From Actinomycetes bacterium (GTDB lineage: Bacteria > Actinomycetota > CADDZG01 > JAHWKV01): a stretch of 9,134 nucleotides of DNA. Where the stretch lies: contig JAJCYF010000090.1 in assembly GCA_029263035.1 (NCBI GenBank), forward strand, positions 1 to 9,134. The letters run 5' to 3'. Position 1 is the stretch's first letter. Every line of letters begins with the position of its first letter. The translations under genes were made by a program, and so were the position numbers. Below, in pieces: positions 1-4,567 of the stretch. The notes below the pieces were generated by a model. The model had not been told where the DNA came from, ran no database searches, and saw nothing but the letters and a program-made list of their open reading frames with translations.

Positions 1-2
1 CT

Positions 3-389
3 GAGCGGCCTTGGCTCGAGTACATGGTCAATGGCCAACCGCTTCTGCCGCAGCTCCCCCCAGGCGACATGATCTCGCCCCTCGGATGGGGTGATCCGGC
101 ATACGAGCTCACGGCCATTCGTCAGCTCTTACTTGAGGAACCGAGTGGGCTCCCTAACGGCCGAGTGATGATTTATGTCTGCCCAGAGTGCGGGGACATT
201 GGGTGCGGGGCAGTTACTGCCTTGATCCAGCAGGACGGTGACCTCCTTCATTGGAGCCAATTCGGCTACGAAAACGACTGGGAAGAGGAACTACGAGTCG
301 AGGGCTACGCTGGAGTCGGCTTGTTTCGATTCCGTTATTCCGACTACAAGGAGGTGTTAGATGCCCGTCGTACGGCGCTGGCCGGTTAA
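3..389 (+). CDS. Cassette 1: hypothetical protein with CPECGDIGC motif, 5' partial
   Basis: The reading frame is open to the left edge, so the gene probably begins outside the window. An ATG at 24 exists but has no Shine-Dalgarno sequence, and the residues before it (ERPWLEY) read smoothly into the protein. Counting from that ATG, a cysteine cluster CPECGDIGC lies at residues 53-61 after a hydrophobic strand (RVMIYV). This could be a small metal site, but no ligand set is proven. The rest is acidic and aromatic-rich, with no signal peptide or membrane segment. I recall similar short actinobacterial hypothetical proteins with the motif CPxCGDxGCGAVT, but know no function for them. The TAA stop (387-389) lies inside the R'' box of the following attC site, so this is a typical cassette gene. 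Confidence 0.8.
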   Translation, partial: ERPWLEYMVNGQPLLPQLPPGDMISPLGWGDPAYELTAIRQLLLEEPSGLPNGRVMIYVCPECGDIGCGAVTALIQQDGDLLHWSQFGYENDWEEELRVEGYAGVGLFRFRYSDYKEVLDARRTALAG

Positions 390-446
390 CTACCGCTTGC
401 AACGGACGTCGCTGCGCTCCGCCGATGAAGCGGCAGTACGTTATAC
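384..446 (+). repeat. attC recombination site 1
   Basis: The site is 63 bp long. R''-like GGTTAAC is at 384-390 and R'-like GTTATAC at 440-446, so TAAC (387-390) pairs with GTTA (440-443). Inside, CCGCTT (393-398) pairs with AAGCGG (428-433) and CGG (403-405) with CCG (422-424). One G (399) on the left arm has no partner, resembling the extrahelical bases that set strand choice in attC folding. The stop codon of the upstream gene lies in R''. Its right arm (TGAAGCGGC...GTTAT) resembles that of site 2. Confidence 0.75.
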
Positions 447-464
447 GGACTGGAAGGTGAGCCG

Positions 465-728
465 TTGAGAGACACCAAGTACGCCCGGGAGATCGCAACC
501 GCAACCCTCGACCTTGCTGATGGGTCCCAGGCGCGCGTCGAGAGAATCTACGTCAAGGAATTGGACCAAGAAGAGATTCGCTTCTCGTGGCGGAAGGGGC
601 GGACGATGGCGCAACGACCGTTGGACCTTCCGGAGCCCGAACTTCTTGAGCTGATCGGGGAAGGAGTTCGCAAGGGCGTATTCTCCTCTGAGTTTCTCTC
701 AGGCATTCAAGGTCTCAGCCCTGAATGA
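465..728 (+). CDS. Cassette 2: 87-residue hypothetical protein
   Basis: The start is a TTG at 465, chosen because GGAAGGTGA (452-460), a good ribosome binding site, ends four bases before it. No other suitable start with such a site is in frame. The protein is small, soluble and charged. An N-terminal half with alternating hydrophobic residues (ATATLDLADG, ARVERIYVKE) suggests beta strands. It is followed by a basic stretch (SWRKGRTMAQRP) and a helical, acidic C-terminal half (residues about 55-80). There are no cysteines, signal peptide or membrane segment. I do not recognise a named family. It is the only gene between attC sites 1 and 2, so it is the sole cargo of its cassette. It begins 25 bp after the R' box and ends 15 bp before the next R''. 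Confidence 0.75.
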   Translation: MRDTKYAREIATATLDLADGSQARVERIYVKELDQEEIRFSWRKGRTMAQRPLDLPEPELLELIGEGVRKGVFSSEFLSGIQGLSPE

Positions 729-742
729 CATTTGCCGACGCC

Positions 743-809
743 AAATAACTGGCAACTGCAACCGACCGCCGGCTTCGCGGGCGGCGGCTGAGCGGCCAAT
801 CCGTTATGC
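743..809 (+). repeat. attC recombination site 2
   Basis: The site is 67 bp long. TAAC (746-749) pairs with GTTA (803-806), TGGC (750-753) with GCCA (795-798), and CCGCCG (766-771) with CGGCGG (782-787) around a ten-base loop. R' reads GTTATGC. The central hairpin sequence GACCGCCGGCTTC is repeated in site 3, and the right arm TGAGCGGCCAATCCGTTAT parallels site 1. The mix of conserved ends and partly shared middle fits a family of attC sites. Confidence 0.75.
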
Positions 810-841
810 CGATGAATGGCACCTAGTAGACTGTAACGACC

Positions 842-1081
842 ATGGTAGGGCTCCGAAACGTTGACGAGGTTGTCTCCGTTGATCGCGAGGTAATGAGCGG
901 GACGCCGGTGTTTCGGGGCACCAGAGTTCCTATCCAGACGCTACTCGATCACCTGGAATCCGGAGCTTCCCTCGAGGTCTTCCTAGATGATTTCCCGACG
1001 GTTCCACGCGAACAGGCAATACGCTTCCTTGAACTGGCAGGCGAGGCCGTAGTCGCAACACTGCATGCGGATTCTGCTTGA
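842..1081 (+). CDS. Cassette 3: DUF433 family antitoxin
   Basis: A small DNA-binding-type antitoxin of the DUF433 family, expected to neutralise and autoregulate a PIN-like toxin. The diagnostic stretch MSGTPVFRGTRVPI is at residues 18-31. It is followed by LLDHLESGAS and FLDDFPTVPREQA, the usual helix-turn-helix-like layout. At 79 residues it is full length for the family and shows no damage. No Shine-Dalgarno sequence precedes the ATG. A TAGACT box at 827-832 lies nine bases upstream, so a leaderless transcript is possible but unproven. Its 3' end overlaps the next reading frame by 17 bp, the classical coupling of a toxin-antitoxin pair. The toxin partner is frameshifted, so this antitoxin may now stand alone. 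Toxin-antitoxin pairs are frequent cassette cargo in large chromosomal integrons. Confidence 0.88.
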   Translation: MVGLRNVDEVVSVDREVMSGTPVFRGTRVPIQTLLDHLESGASLEVFLDDFPTVPREQAIRFLELAGEAVVATLHADSA

Positions 1082-1377
1082 TGAGTCGGCTCCTCGTGGC
1101 CTCAAGGAGCTATTGCCCGGTCATGAGGTAAAGACAGTTCCAGAGCAGGGGTGGGCATCGAAACTCAACGGCGAATTGCTAGGTCTAGCGGTAGCCGATC
1201 GATTCGATGTTTTCGTAACCCCGGATCTTCCAACAGAACCTTTCGAACTTCGACATCGCCGTCGTGGTCCTCGCCGCCGGACGGAATGTTCTCGCCACCT
1301 ACAGGCCCATAGCCGACTCTCTGCTCGAGTTCGTGCAAAACGCGAAGCGAGGCGAGGCAGCGTGGTTCACGGCATAA
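1065..1377 (+). pseudogene. Cassette 3: DUF5615/PIN-like toxin, frameshifted
   Basis: The N-terminal part (MRILLDESAPRGLKELL, then GHEVKTVPEQGW, NGELLGLA and FDVFVT) matches DUF5615 PIN-like RNase toxins, with the conserved Asp of LLDE near residue 6. After codon 54 (GAT, 1224-1226) the frame is lost. The family-like continuation appears one base later, from 1228: FQQNLSNFDIAVVVLAAGR onward, ending in KRGEAAWFTA and a TAA at 1375-1377 inside the next R'' box. Family members normally have about four residues (D-R/Q-N-L-x) where this sequence jumps from D to FQQNL, so a short deletion (for example 11 bp) is likely. The unshifted frame instead runs on through attC site 3 to 1460 as an arginine-rich tail, which is not credible protein. 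The toxin is probably inactive. Confidence 0.85.
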
Positions 1378-1437
1378 CTACCGTGGTTCTACCGGCTGCG
1401 TCAGACCGCCGGCTTCTCGGACGGCGATCCGTTGCGG
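1372..1437 (+). repeat. attC recombination site 3, degenerate right arm
   Basis: The R''-like GCATAAC is at 1372-1378 and carries the toxin stop codon. The right end is GTTGCGG (1431-1437), a weak R' box. The central hairpin CGCCG (1407-1411) / CGGCG (1422-1426) is nearly identical to that of site 2. Compared with site 2, about 12 bases of the right arm between hairpin and R' are missing, including the segment equivalent to CTGAGCGGCC. Outer-arm pairing is therefore poor. The left end AACTACCG matches site 1. Confidence 0.6.
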
Positions 1438-1456
1438 TGCAAAAGGAGTTGATTCA

Positions 1457-1756
1457 ATGACATTTATCAACTGGTCGGATCCTGAGGAGCTGCTCGGACT
1501 ACTGATCGAATATGTCGCCGACGAGAGAAGCGACTCGCATGGCGACTCGGGGCGTCACACGTTCCTGACCGGGTTGTTGCATGAGCTGACCAATTTGGAA
1601 CGGCAATTTGCCGAACCCTCCATCGATGCTTCAATTGAGCAGCTGCGTGCCTTATGCCAGGCAACGGATGAGGAGTTCTCCAGTGACCCGGTCATGGCTC
1701 ACGTTGAAGCGTGCATCGAGGAACTGGAAGGCATCAGAGACCGAGGAGCCGCCTAA
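1457..1756 (+). CDS. Cassette 4: 99-residue hypothetical acidic helical protein
   Basis: The ATG at 1457 has a clear AGGAG (1444-1448) eight bases upstream, so this start is well supported. The product is strongly acidic and looks all-helical: WSDPEELLGLLIEYV near the N-terminus, LTGLLHELTNLERQF in the middle, and MAHVEACIEELEGIRDR at the end. There is no signal peptide, membrane segment or known catalytic motif. I do not recognise the family. Its size and acidity would suit an immunity protein or antitoxin, but no toxin partner is present in the same cassette, so that is only a guess. The TAA stop (1754-1756) lies within the GCCTAAC R'' box of attC site 4, which makes it a textbook single-gene cassette. 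Confidence 0.8.
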   Translation: MTFINWSDPEELLGLLIEYVADERSDSHGDSGRHTFLTGLLHELTNLERQFAEPSIDASIEQLRALCQATDEEFSSDPVMAHVEACIEELEGIRDRGAA

Positions 1757-1814
1757 CAAGTCGCTGGCAGTTGACGGGCCATGCTGCTGCATGGGTTGAG
1801 CTCAGTCGTTAGCG
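1751..1814 (+). repeat. attC recombination site 4
   Basis: This is the most canonical site in the array, 64 bp long. R'' is GCCTAAC (1751-1757), an exact RYYYAAC match. The right end is CGTTAGCG, so CTAAC (1753-1757) pairs with GTTAG (1808-1812). A perfect apical hairpin CCATGC (1779-1784) / GCATGG (1789-1794) has a four-base loop. The start of the left arm (CCTAACAAGTCGCTGG) looks very like attC sites of known proteobacterial cassettes. The stop codon of cassette 4 is inside R''. Confidence 0.85.
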
Positions 1815-1817
1815 TGA

Positions 1818-2197
1818 ATGGATTATTGCCACGTGGAACCACGCGAACTTGTCCAGAAATGGGTGGACGCTTTCAATAGAGCGGATCCGGACGCGCTTTC
1901 AGCCCTCTATTCTGACGATGCGACGAACCACCAGGTAGCCGAGCAGCCTGTCGTCGGCCGAGAGAACATCCGCAAAATGTTCGACGATGGATTTCGCACA
2001 GCCGGCATGACCTGTATTGCCGAAAAAATCTTCCAGGACGGTGATTGGGCCATTCTGGAGTGGCGCGATCCGCTCGGACTCAGAGGCTGCGGTTTCTTCC
2101 ACGTGGTCGACGACAAGATTGCATTCCAAAGGGCTACTGGGACAAGCTCACATTCCTTCGGCTCCAGGGACTGCCGGTACCTGGCAATCAGGATTGA
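1818..2197 (+). pseudogene. Cassette 5: SnoaL/NTF2-like protein with 3' frameshift
   Basis: The first 105 residues fit the SnoaL-like NTF2 fold: an N-terminal helix (ELVQKWVDAFNRADPDALSALYSDDAT), VVGRENIRKMF, then beta strands (DWAILEWRDP, GCGFFHVVDDKIAFQR). Such proteins form a cone-shaped pocket for small ligands, but no substrate can be named. After FQR (codon 2130-2132) the current frame gives an unlikely tail ending at 2210. Read from 2132 in the next frame, the sequence gives GYWDKLTFLRLQGLPVP and a stop at 2195-2197, which is the usual family ending. A single missing G in the AAAGGG run at 2128-2133 would explain this. The ATG at 1818 follows the attC R' box almost directly, with no Shine-Dalgarno sequence. 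Either a true one-base mutation or a sequencing error is possible. Confidence 0.8.
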
Positions 2198-2209
2198 AAT
2201 TGCTGACTG

Positions 2210-2692
2210 ATGCCTAGAATTGAGTTGGTGACGCACATTCACGCTCCGAGGGAGCGGGTCTTTGATCTCGCTCGCAGCGTTGATCTCCATATGGCATCGA
2301 CCGCCGCATCCAACGAGACCGTCGTCGCGGGCGTTCGAAGTGGCCTCATGGGCCTCGGCGATTCCGTCACCTGGCGAGCTCGTCATTTCGGTCTTTGGCA
2401 CAAACTGACCAGCGAGATTACCCAGTTCAGCCCGCCGGCTCACTTTCGTGACTCGATGGTGAGGGGCTCATTTCGCCGGTTTGATCATGACCATTCGTTC
2501 GAGCAGGCCGGGAAAGCCGGCGACGGGACCATCATGTATGACGTCTTTGACTTCACCTCACCTCTCGGCCTCCTCGGCTGGCTGGTCAATCGCGCGTTTT
2601 TGACCAGGTACATGCGGTTGCTGCTGGAGGAACGGAATCGGATCATCAAGAAAGCTGCGGAAACCGATCAGTGGTCGCTTTATCTAACATGA
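2210..2692 (+). CDS. Cassette 5: SRPBCC (START-like) family protein
   Basis: The opening MPRIELVTHIHAPRERVFDLARSVDLH is the typical first strand and helix of SRPBCC/polyketide-cyclase-like ligand-binding domains. It is followed by the expected strands, including DSVTWRARHFGLWHKLTSEI, FRDSMVRGSFRRFDHDHSF and GTIMYDVFDFTSPLG. A long C-terminal helix (residues about 128-152, with RYMRLLLEERNRIIKK) closes the pocket. At 160 residues it is full length. There is no signal peptide, and the ligand is unknown. The ATG overlaps the stop of the frameshifted upstream frame (TGATG) and has no Shine-Dalgarno sequence, suggesting translational coupling with the NTF2-like gene. The two genes share one cassette, because no attC site lies between them. 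Both folds bind small hydrophobic ligands, so a shared pathway is possible. Near the end the frame crosses ATCTAAC, a possible R'' box. Confidence 0.82.
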   Translation: MPRIELVTHIHAPRERVFDLARSVDLHMASTAASNETVVAGVRSGLMGLGDSVTWRARHFGLWHKLTSEITQFSPPAHFRDSMVRGSFRRFDHDHSFEQAGKAGDGTIMYDVFDFTSPLGLLGWLVNRAFLTRYMRLLLEERNRIIKKAAETDQWSLYLT

Positions 2693-2758
2693 GGCCGAGT
2701 GGTGCGTGGTCGCCCGGGCCCTTCTCGCGGGATCCATCTGGTGGTCCTGGCCGGTAGC
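2682..2758 (+). repeat. Possible decayed attC site 5 / end of array
   Basis: ATCTAAC (2682-2688) matches the R'' consensus RYYYAAC exactly and sits at the end of the SRPBCC gene, as in the other cassettes. A right partner GGTAG (2753-2757) fits CTAAC with one mismatch. GGCC (2693-2696) can pair with GGCC (2749-2752), and CCCG (2713-2716) with CGGG (2727-2730). Folding is weaker than in sites 1, 2 and 4. Between here and the next gene at 2895 I see nothing else. Confidence 0.35.
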
Positions 2759-2894
2759 GGTTCTATTGCTCTCGTGATCGTAGGATCCTCGCCGGCAGCG
2801 CCAACCGCTGGTCAGTCGTGTTGCGGACCCACGTGAGCGGCGCAAACGACCAGTGCAACCGACAACCTCGAGCGGCAGAGAGGAGAGCGTGCAA

Positions 2895-3296
2895 ATGGCC
2901 AAGTCCCGTAAGCCCAATACGACCCGCAAGCCCCCCGAACCGTCGGATAGCCACGCTGACATCGAGGATTGGATGCGGCGGGTTATGCCGGACCTGCACC
3001 CCATCGTCAAACGGCTGGACGAGATCATTTGCGACACGCTCCCGGGGCTTCAGTACGCAATCAAGTGGAAGAAGGCGTACTACGGATTGCCGGATCTCGG
3101 TTGGATCATCGAGATCGTCGCCTACGACGTGTCGGTGAACGTGGTCTTTTTGGGCGGTGCGGACTTCGACTCTCCGCCGCCGCTTGGAACCACCGACCGG
3201 AGCCGCTACATCAAAGTGACCACCCTGGACGAGGCGCAGGGGGTGGAGATGCGCAAGTGGATCGAACAAGCGGGGCGCGTGCCGGGTTGGAAATGA
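2895..3296 (+). CDS. DUF1801 domain-containing protein
   Basis: The protein (133 residues) carries the DUF1801 (YdhG-like, frataxin-related fold) signature: PGLQYAIKWKKAYYGLP, VSVNVVFLGGADFDSPPPLG, then SRYIKVTTLDEAQ, and a C-terminal helix MRKWIEQAGRVPGW. The start is set at ATG 2895 because GAGAGGAGAG (2877-2886) lies eight bases upstream. An in-frame GTG at 2853 would add 14 low-complexity residues and has no such site. The N-terminal 22 residues are basic and probably disordered. It is soluble and cytoplasmic by appearance. The biochemical role of the family is not established. It lies between the cassette array and steA, reads in the same direction as both, and its codon use and GC content look like the steA side. 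It therefore probably belongs to the chromosome backbone rather than to a cassette. Confidence 0.88.
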   Translation: MAKSRKPNTTRKPPEPSDSHADIEDWMRRVMPDLHPIVKRLDEIICDTLPGLQYAIKWKKAYYGLPDLGWIIEIVAYDVSVNVVFLGGADFDSPPPLGTTDRSRYIKVTTLDEAQGVEMRKWIEQAGRVPGWK

Positions 3297-3340
3297 GCGG
3301 TGCGCAGCGCTACCGGCCGGCTTGATTGATTGGAAGGAAG

Positions 3341-3356
3341 CGGGCGGAATCGCCCG
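3341..3356. repeat. Perfect inverted repeat upstream of steA
   Basis: The sequence CGGGCGgaatCGCCCG is a perfect 6-bp stem with a four-base loop. It covers the place where a -35 box would be expected for the TACAAT -10 element at 3367-3372. There is no following T run, so an intrinsic terminator for the DUF1801 gene is less likely than an operator or chance GC-rich palindrome. Confidence 0.4.
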
Positions 3357-3366
3357 GTAGGGCGGG

Positions 3367-3372
3367 TACAAT
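3367..3372 (+). promoter_or_regulatory. -10 box of a probable leaderless steA promoter
   Basis: TACAAT matches the TANNNT -10 consensus at five of six TATAAT positions. It ends seven bases before the ATG at 3380, so transcription would begin at or next to the start codon. No Shine-Dalgarno sequence precedes that ATG. Leaderless mRNAs are common in actinobacteria. There is no recognisable -35 hexamer. Confidence 0.5.
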
Positions 3373-3379
3373 CGCCTGG

Positions 3380-4561
3380 ATGAAATTCGCGACCCGGAGA
3401 AAATCCACCCACCACGCCTCCGGGGAGCTAGAAGGGGTTGTCCGCCTGGGCAAGCGCACCAAGGCGTTGACCGGCCGCATCCAACCCGGCGAGATAGTCA
3501 TCATCGATCACGCCGACCTGGACCGCGTCGCCGCAGAGGGTCTGGTCGAAAAACAGGTCAAAGCCGTGATCAACGCCTCCCGGTTCTCCACCGGCAAGTA
3601 CCCCAACCTGGGAGCCCTGGTTTTGTGCGGCGCCGGCATCGCTCTGATCGAAGGGGTCGGGGCGGACATCTTTGACCGAATCCGGGAGGGTGACGTCCTG
3701 AGGCTGGAGGACGGCACCGTACTGCGTGACGGCAACGTCGTCGCCGAGGGCGAGGTGGTCGACATGGAGGCCGCTCAGCGCAACCTGGACTACAGCAAGA
3801 AGAACATCTCGGCCGCCCTGGAGAGCTTCGCCGAGAACACCCTGCAGTACATGATCAACGAGCGGGATTTCATCCTGGAAGCCATCCGCCTCCCGCAGAT
3901 CAAGACCGAGTTCGCCGGCCGCCACGTGCTGATGGTGGTCCGGGGCTACGGCTACAAGGAGGACCTTGCCTCACTGCGCGGGTACATCCACGACTTCCAG
4001 CCGATCCTGATCGGTGTCGACGGCGGTGCCGATGCGCTGCTGGAGCAAAAGCTCACGCCCAACGTGATCATCGGGGACTTCGACTCGGTCAGCACCAAAG
4101 CGCTGGGCTGCGGGGCGGAGCTGGTGGTCCATGCCTTCGCCGACGGCATAGCGCCGGGCGCCGAACGTCTCGACGCCCTCCACCTGCCCTATGCCACGTT
4201 CGAAGCTCCGGGAACCAGCGAGGACGTCGCCATGCTCCTGGCGCACGAGAAGGGCGCAGAGCTGATCGTCGCCGTAGGCGCGCGGGTGAGCATGGTGGAG
4301 TTCATGGACAAGGGCCGCAAGGGTATGGCTTCAACCTTTCTGGTTCGCCTGAGGGTGGGGCCCAAGCTTGTCGACGCCAAAGGCGTGAGTGAGCTGCACC
4401 GGTCCGAGCCTCGTCGCTGGGAGCTGTTCGGCCTGGTGGGCGCAGCGCTGGTTACGATGCTGGTGGTCATAGGCATCTCACAGCCGATGCAGCTGGTTCT
4501 GCAGGCCGCCGGCGACTGGCTGAGCGATATCTTGTTCGTATTCCGCGAAATCTTCAGATAG
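3380..4561 (+). CDS. steA: SteA-like cytokinetic protein (thiamine pyrophosphokinase-like fold)
   Basis: A 393-residue homologue of SteA, a factor in the cell-separation pathway of Corynebacterineae (Rv1697 in M. tuberculosis). The N-terminal domain shows GRIQPGEIVIIDHADLDRVAAEGL and KYPNLGALVLCGAGIALIEGVG. The middle part carries motifs related to thiamine pyrophosphokinase, DGGAD (residues 214-218) and GDFDS (232-236). A C-terminal hydrophobic segment (about 349-368) anchors it in the membrane, followed by a short amphipathic tail. The ATG at 3380 is preferred over an upstream TTG (3326): family members begin close to this point, and a -10 box sits just before it. The mctB-like gene follows after 6 bp, so the two form an operon. 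In mycobacteria recN lies upstream of this pair. Here the DUF1801 gene and the cassette array occupy that side. Confidence 0.9.
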   Translation: MKFATRRKSTHHASGELEGVVRLGKRTKALTGRIQPGEIVIIDHADLDRVAAEGLVEKQVKAVINASRFSTGKYPNLGALVLCGAGIALIEGVGADIFDRIREGDVLRLEDGTVLRDGNVVAEGEVVDMEAAQRNLDYSKKNISAALESFAENTLQYMINERDFILEAIRLPQIKTEFAGRHVLMVVRGYGYKEDLASLRGYIHDFQPILIGVDGGADALLEQKLTPNVIIGDFDSVSTKALGCGAELVVHAFADGIAPGAERLDALHLPYATFEAPGTSEDVAMLLAHEKGAELIVAVGARVSMVEFMDKGRKGMASTFLVRLRVGPKLVDAKGVSELHRSEPRRWELFGLVGAALVTMLVVIGISQPMQLVLQAAGDWLSDILFVFREIFR

Positions 4562-4567
4562 GCACAG

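Larger units (their letters stand above)
1..2758 (+). mobile_element. Integron gene-cassette array (no integrase in window)
   Basis: Five consecutive units share one layout: one or two short + strand genes followed by a 63-67 bp imperfect palindrome bounded by TAAC at the left and GTTA (or GTTG) at the right. The clear sites are 384-446, 743-809, 1372-1437 and 1751-1814, and a decayed fifth may lie at 2682-2758. Sequence differs between sites while end boxes, length and folding are kept, which is the hallmark of attC sites rather than ordinary repeats. Genes begin 4 to 39 bp after each R' box and usually end inside the next R'' box, as in known cassettes. The region is visibly less GC-rich than the rest of the window. 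The left end is outside the window and no intI is seen. The right limit is inferred from the last attC-like remnant and the change to ordinary chromosomal genes. Confidence 0.8.

Noticed and set aside
1228..1460. Arginine-rich C-terminal tail of the 131-residue frame starting at 1065
   Set aside because: It is the wrong frame after a frameshift, runs through an attC site, and ends inside the next gene. The family-like sequence is in the neighbouring frame.
384..1814. CRISPR array or REP-type repeats as explanation for the spaced palindromes
   Set aside because: Only the ends and fold are conserved, spacing equals gene length, and gene stops lie in the left box. This fits attC sites and not CRISPR or REP elements.
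1907..2443. 178-codon minus-strand frame
   Set aside because: It lies opposite the NTF2-like and SRPBCC genes, which have recognisable folds. Its product has no family features or ribosome binding site.
3341..3356. Inverted repeat as an intrinsic terminator
   Set aside because: No T run follows, and the repeat sits directly in front of the steA -10 box, so an operator or chance palindrome is more likely.
2763..3371. 202-codon minus-strand frame
   Set aside because: It is a shadow of the DUF1801 gene in GC-rich DNA; the product is rich in Arg, Pro and His without motifs.
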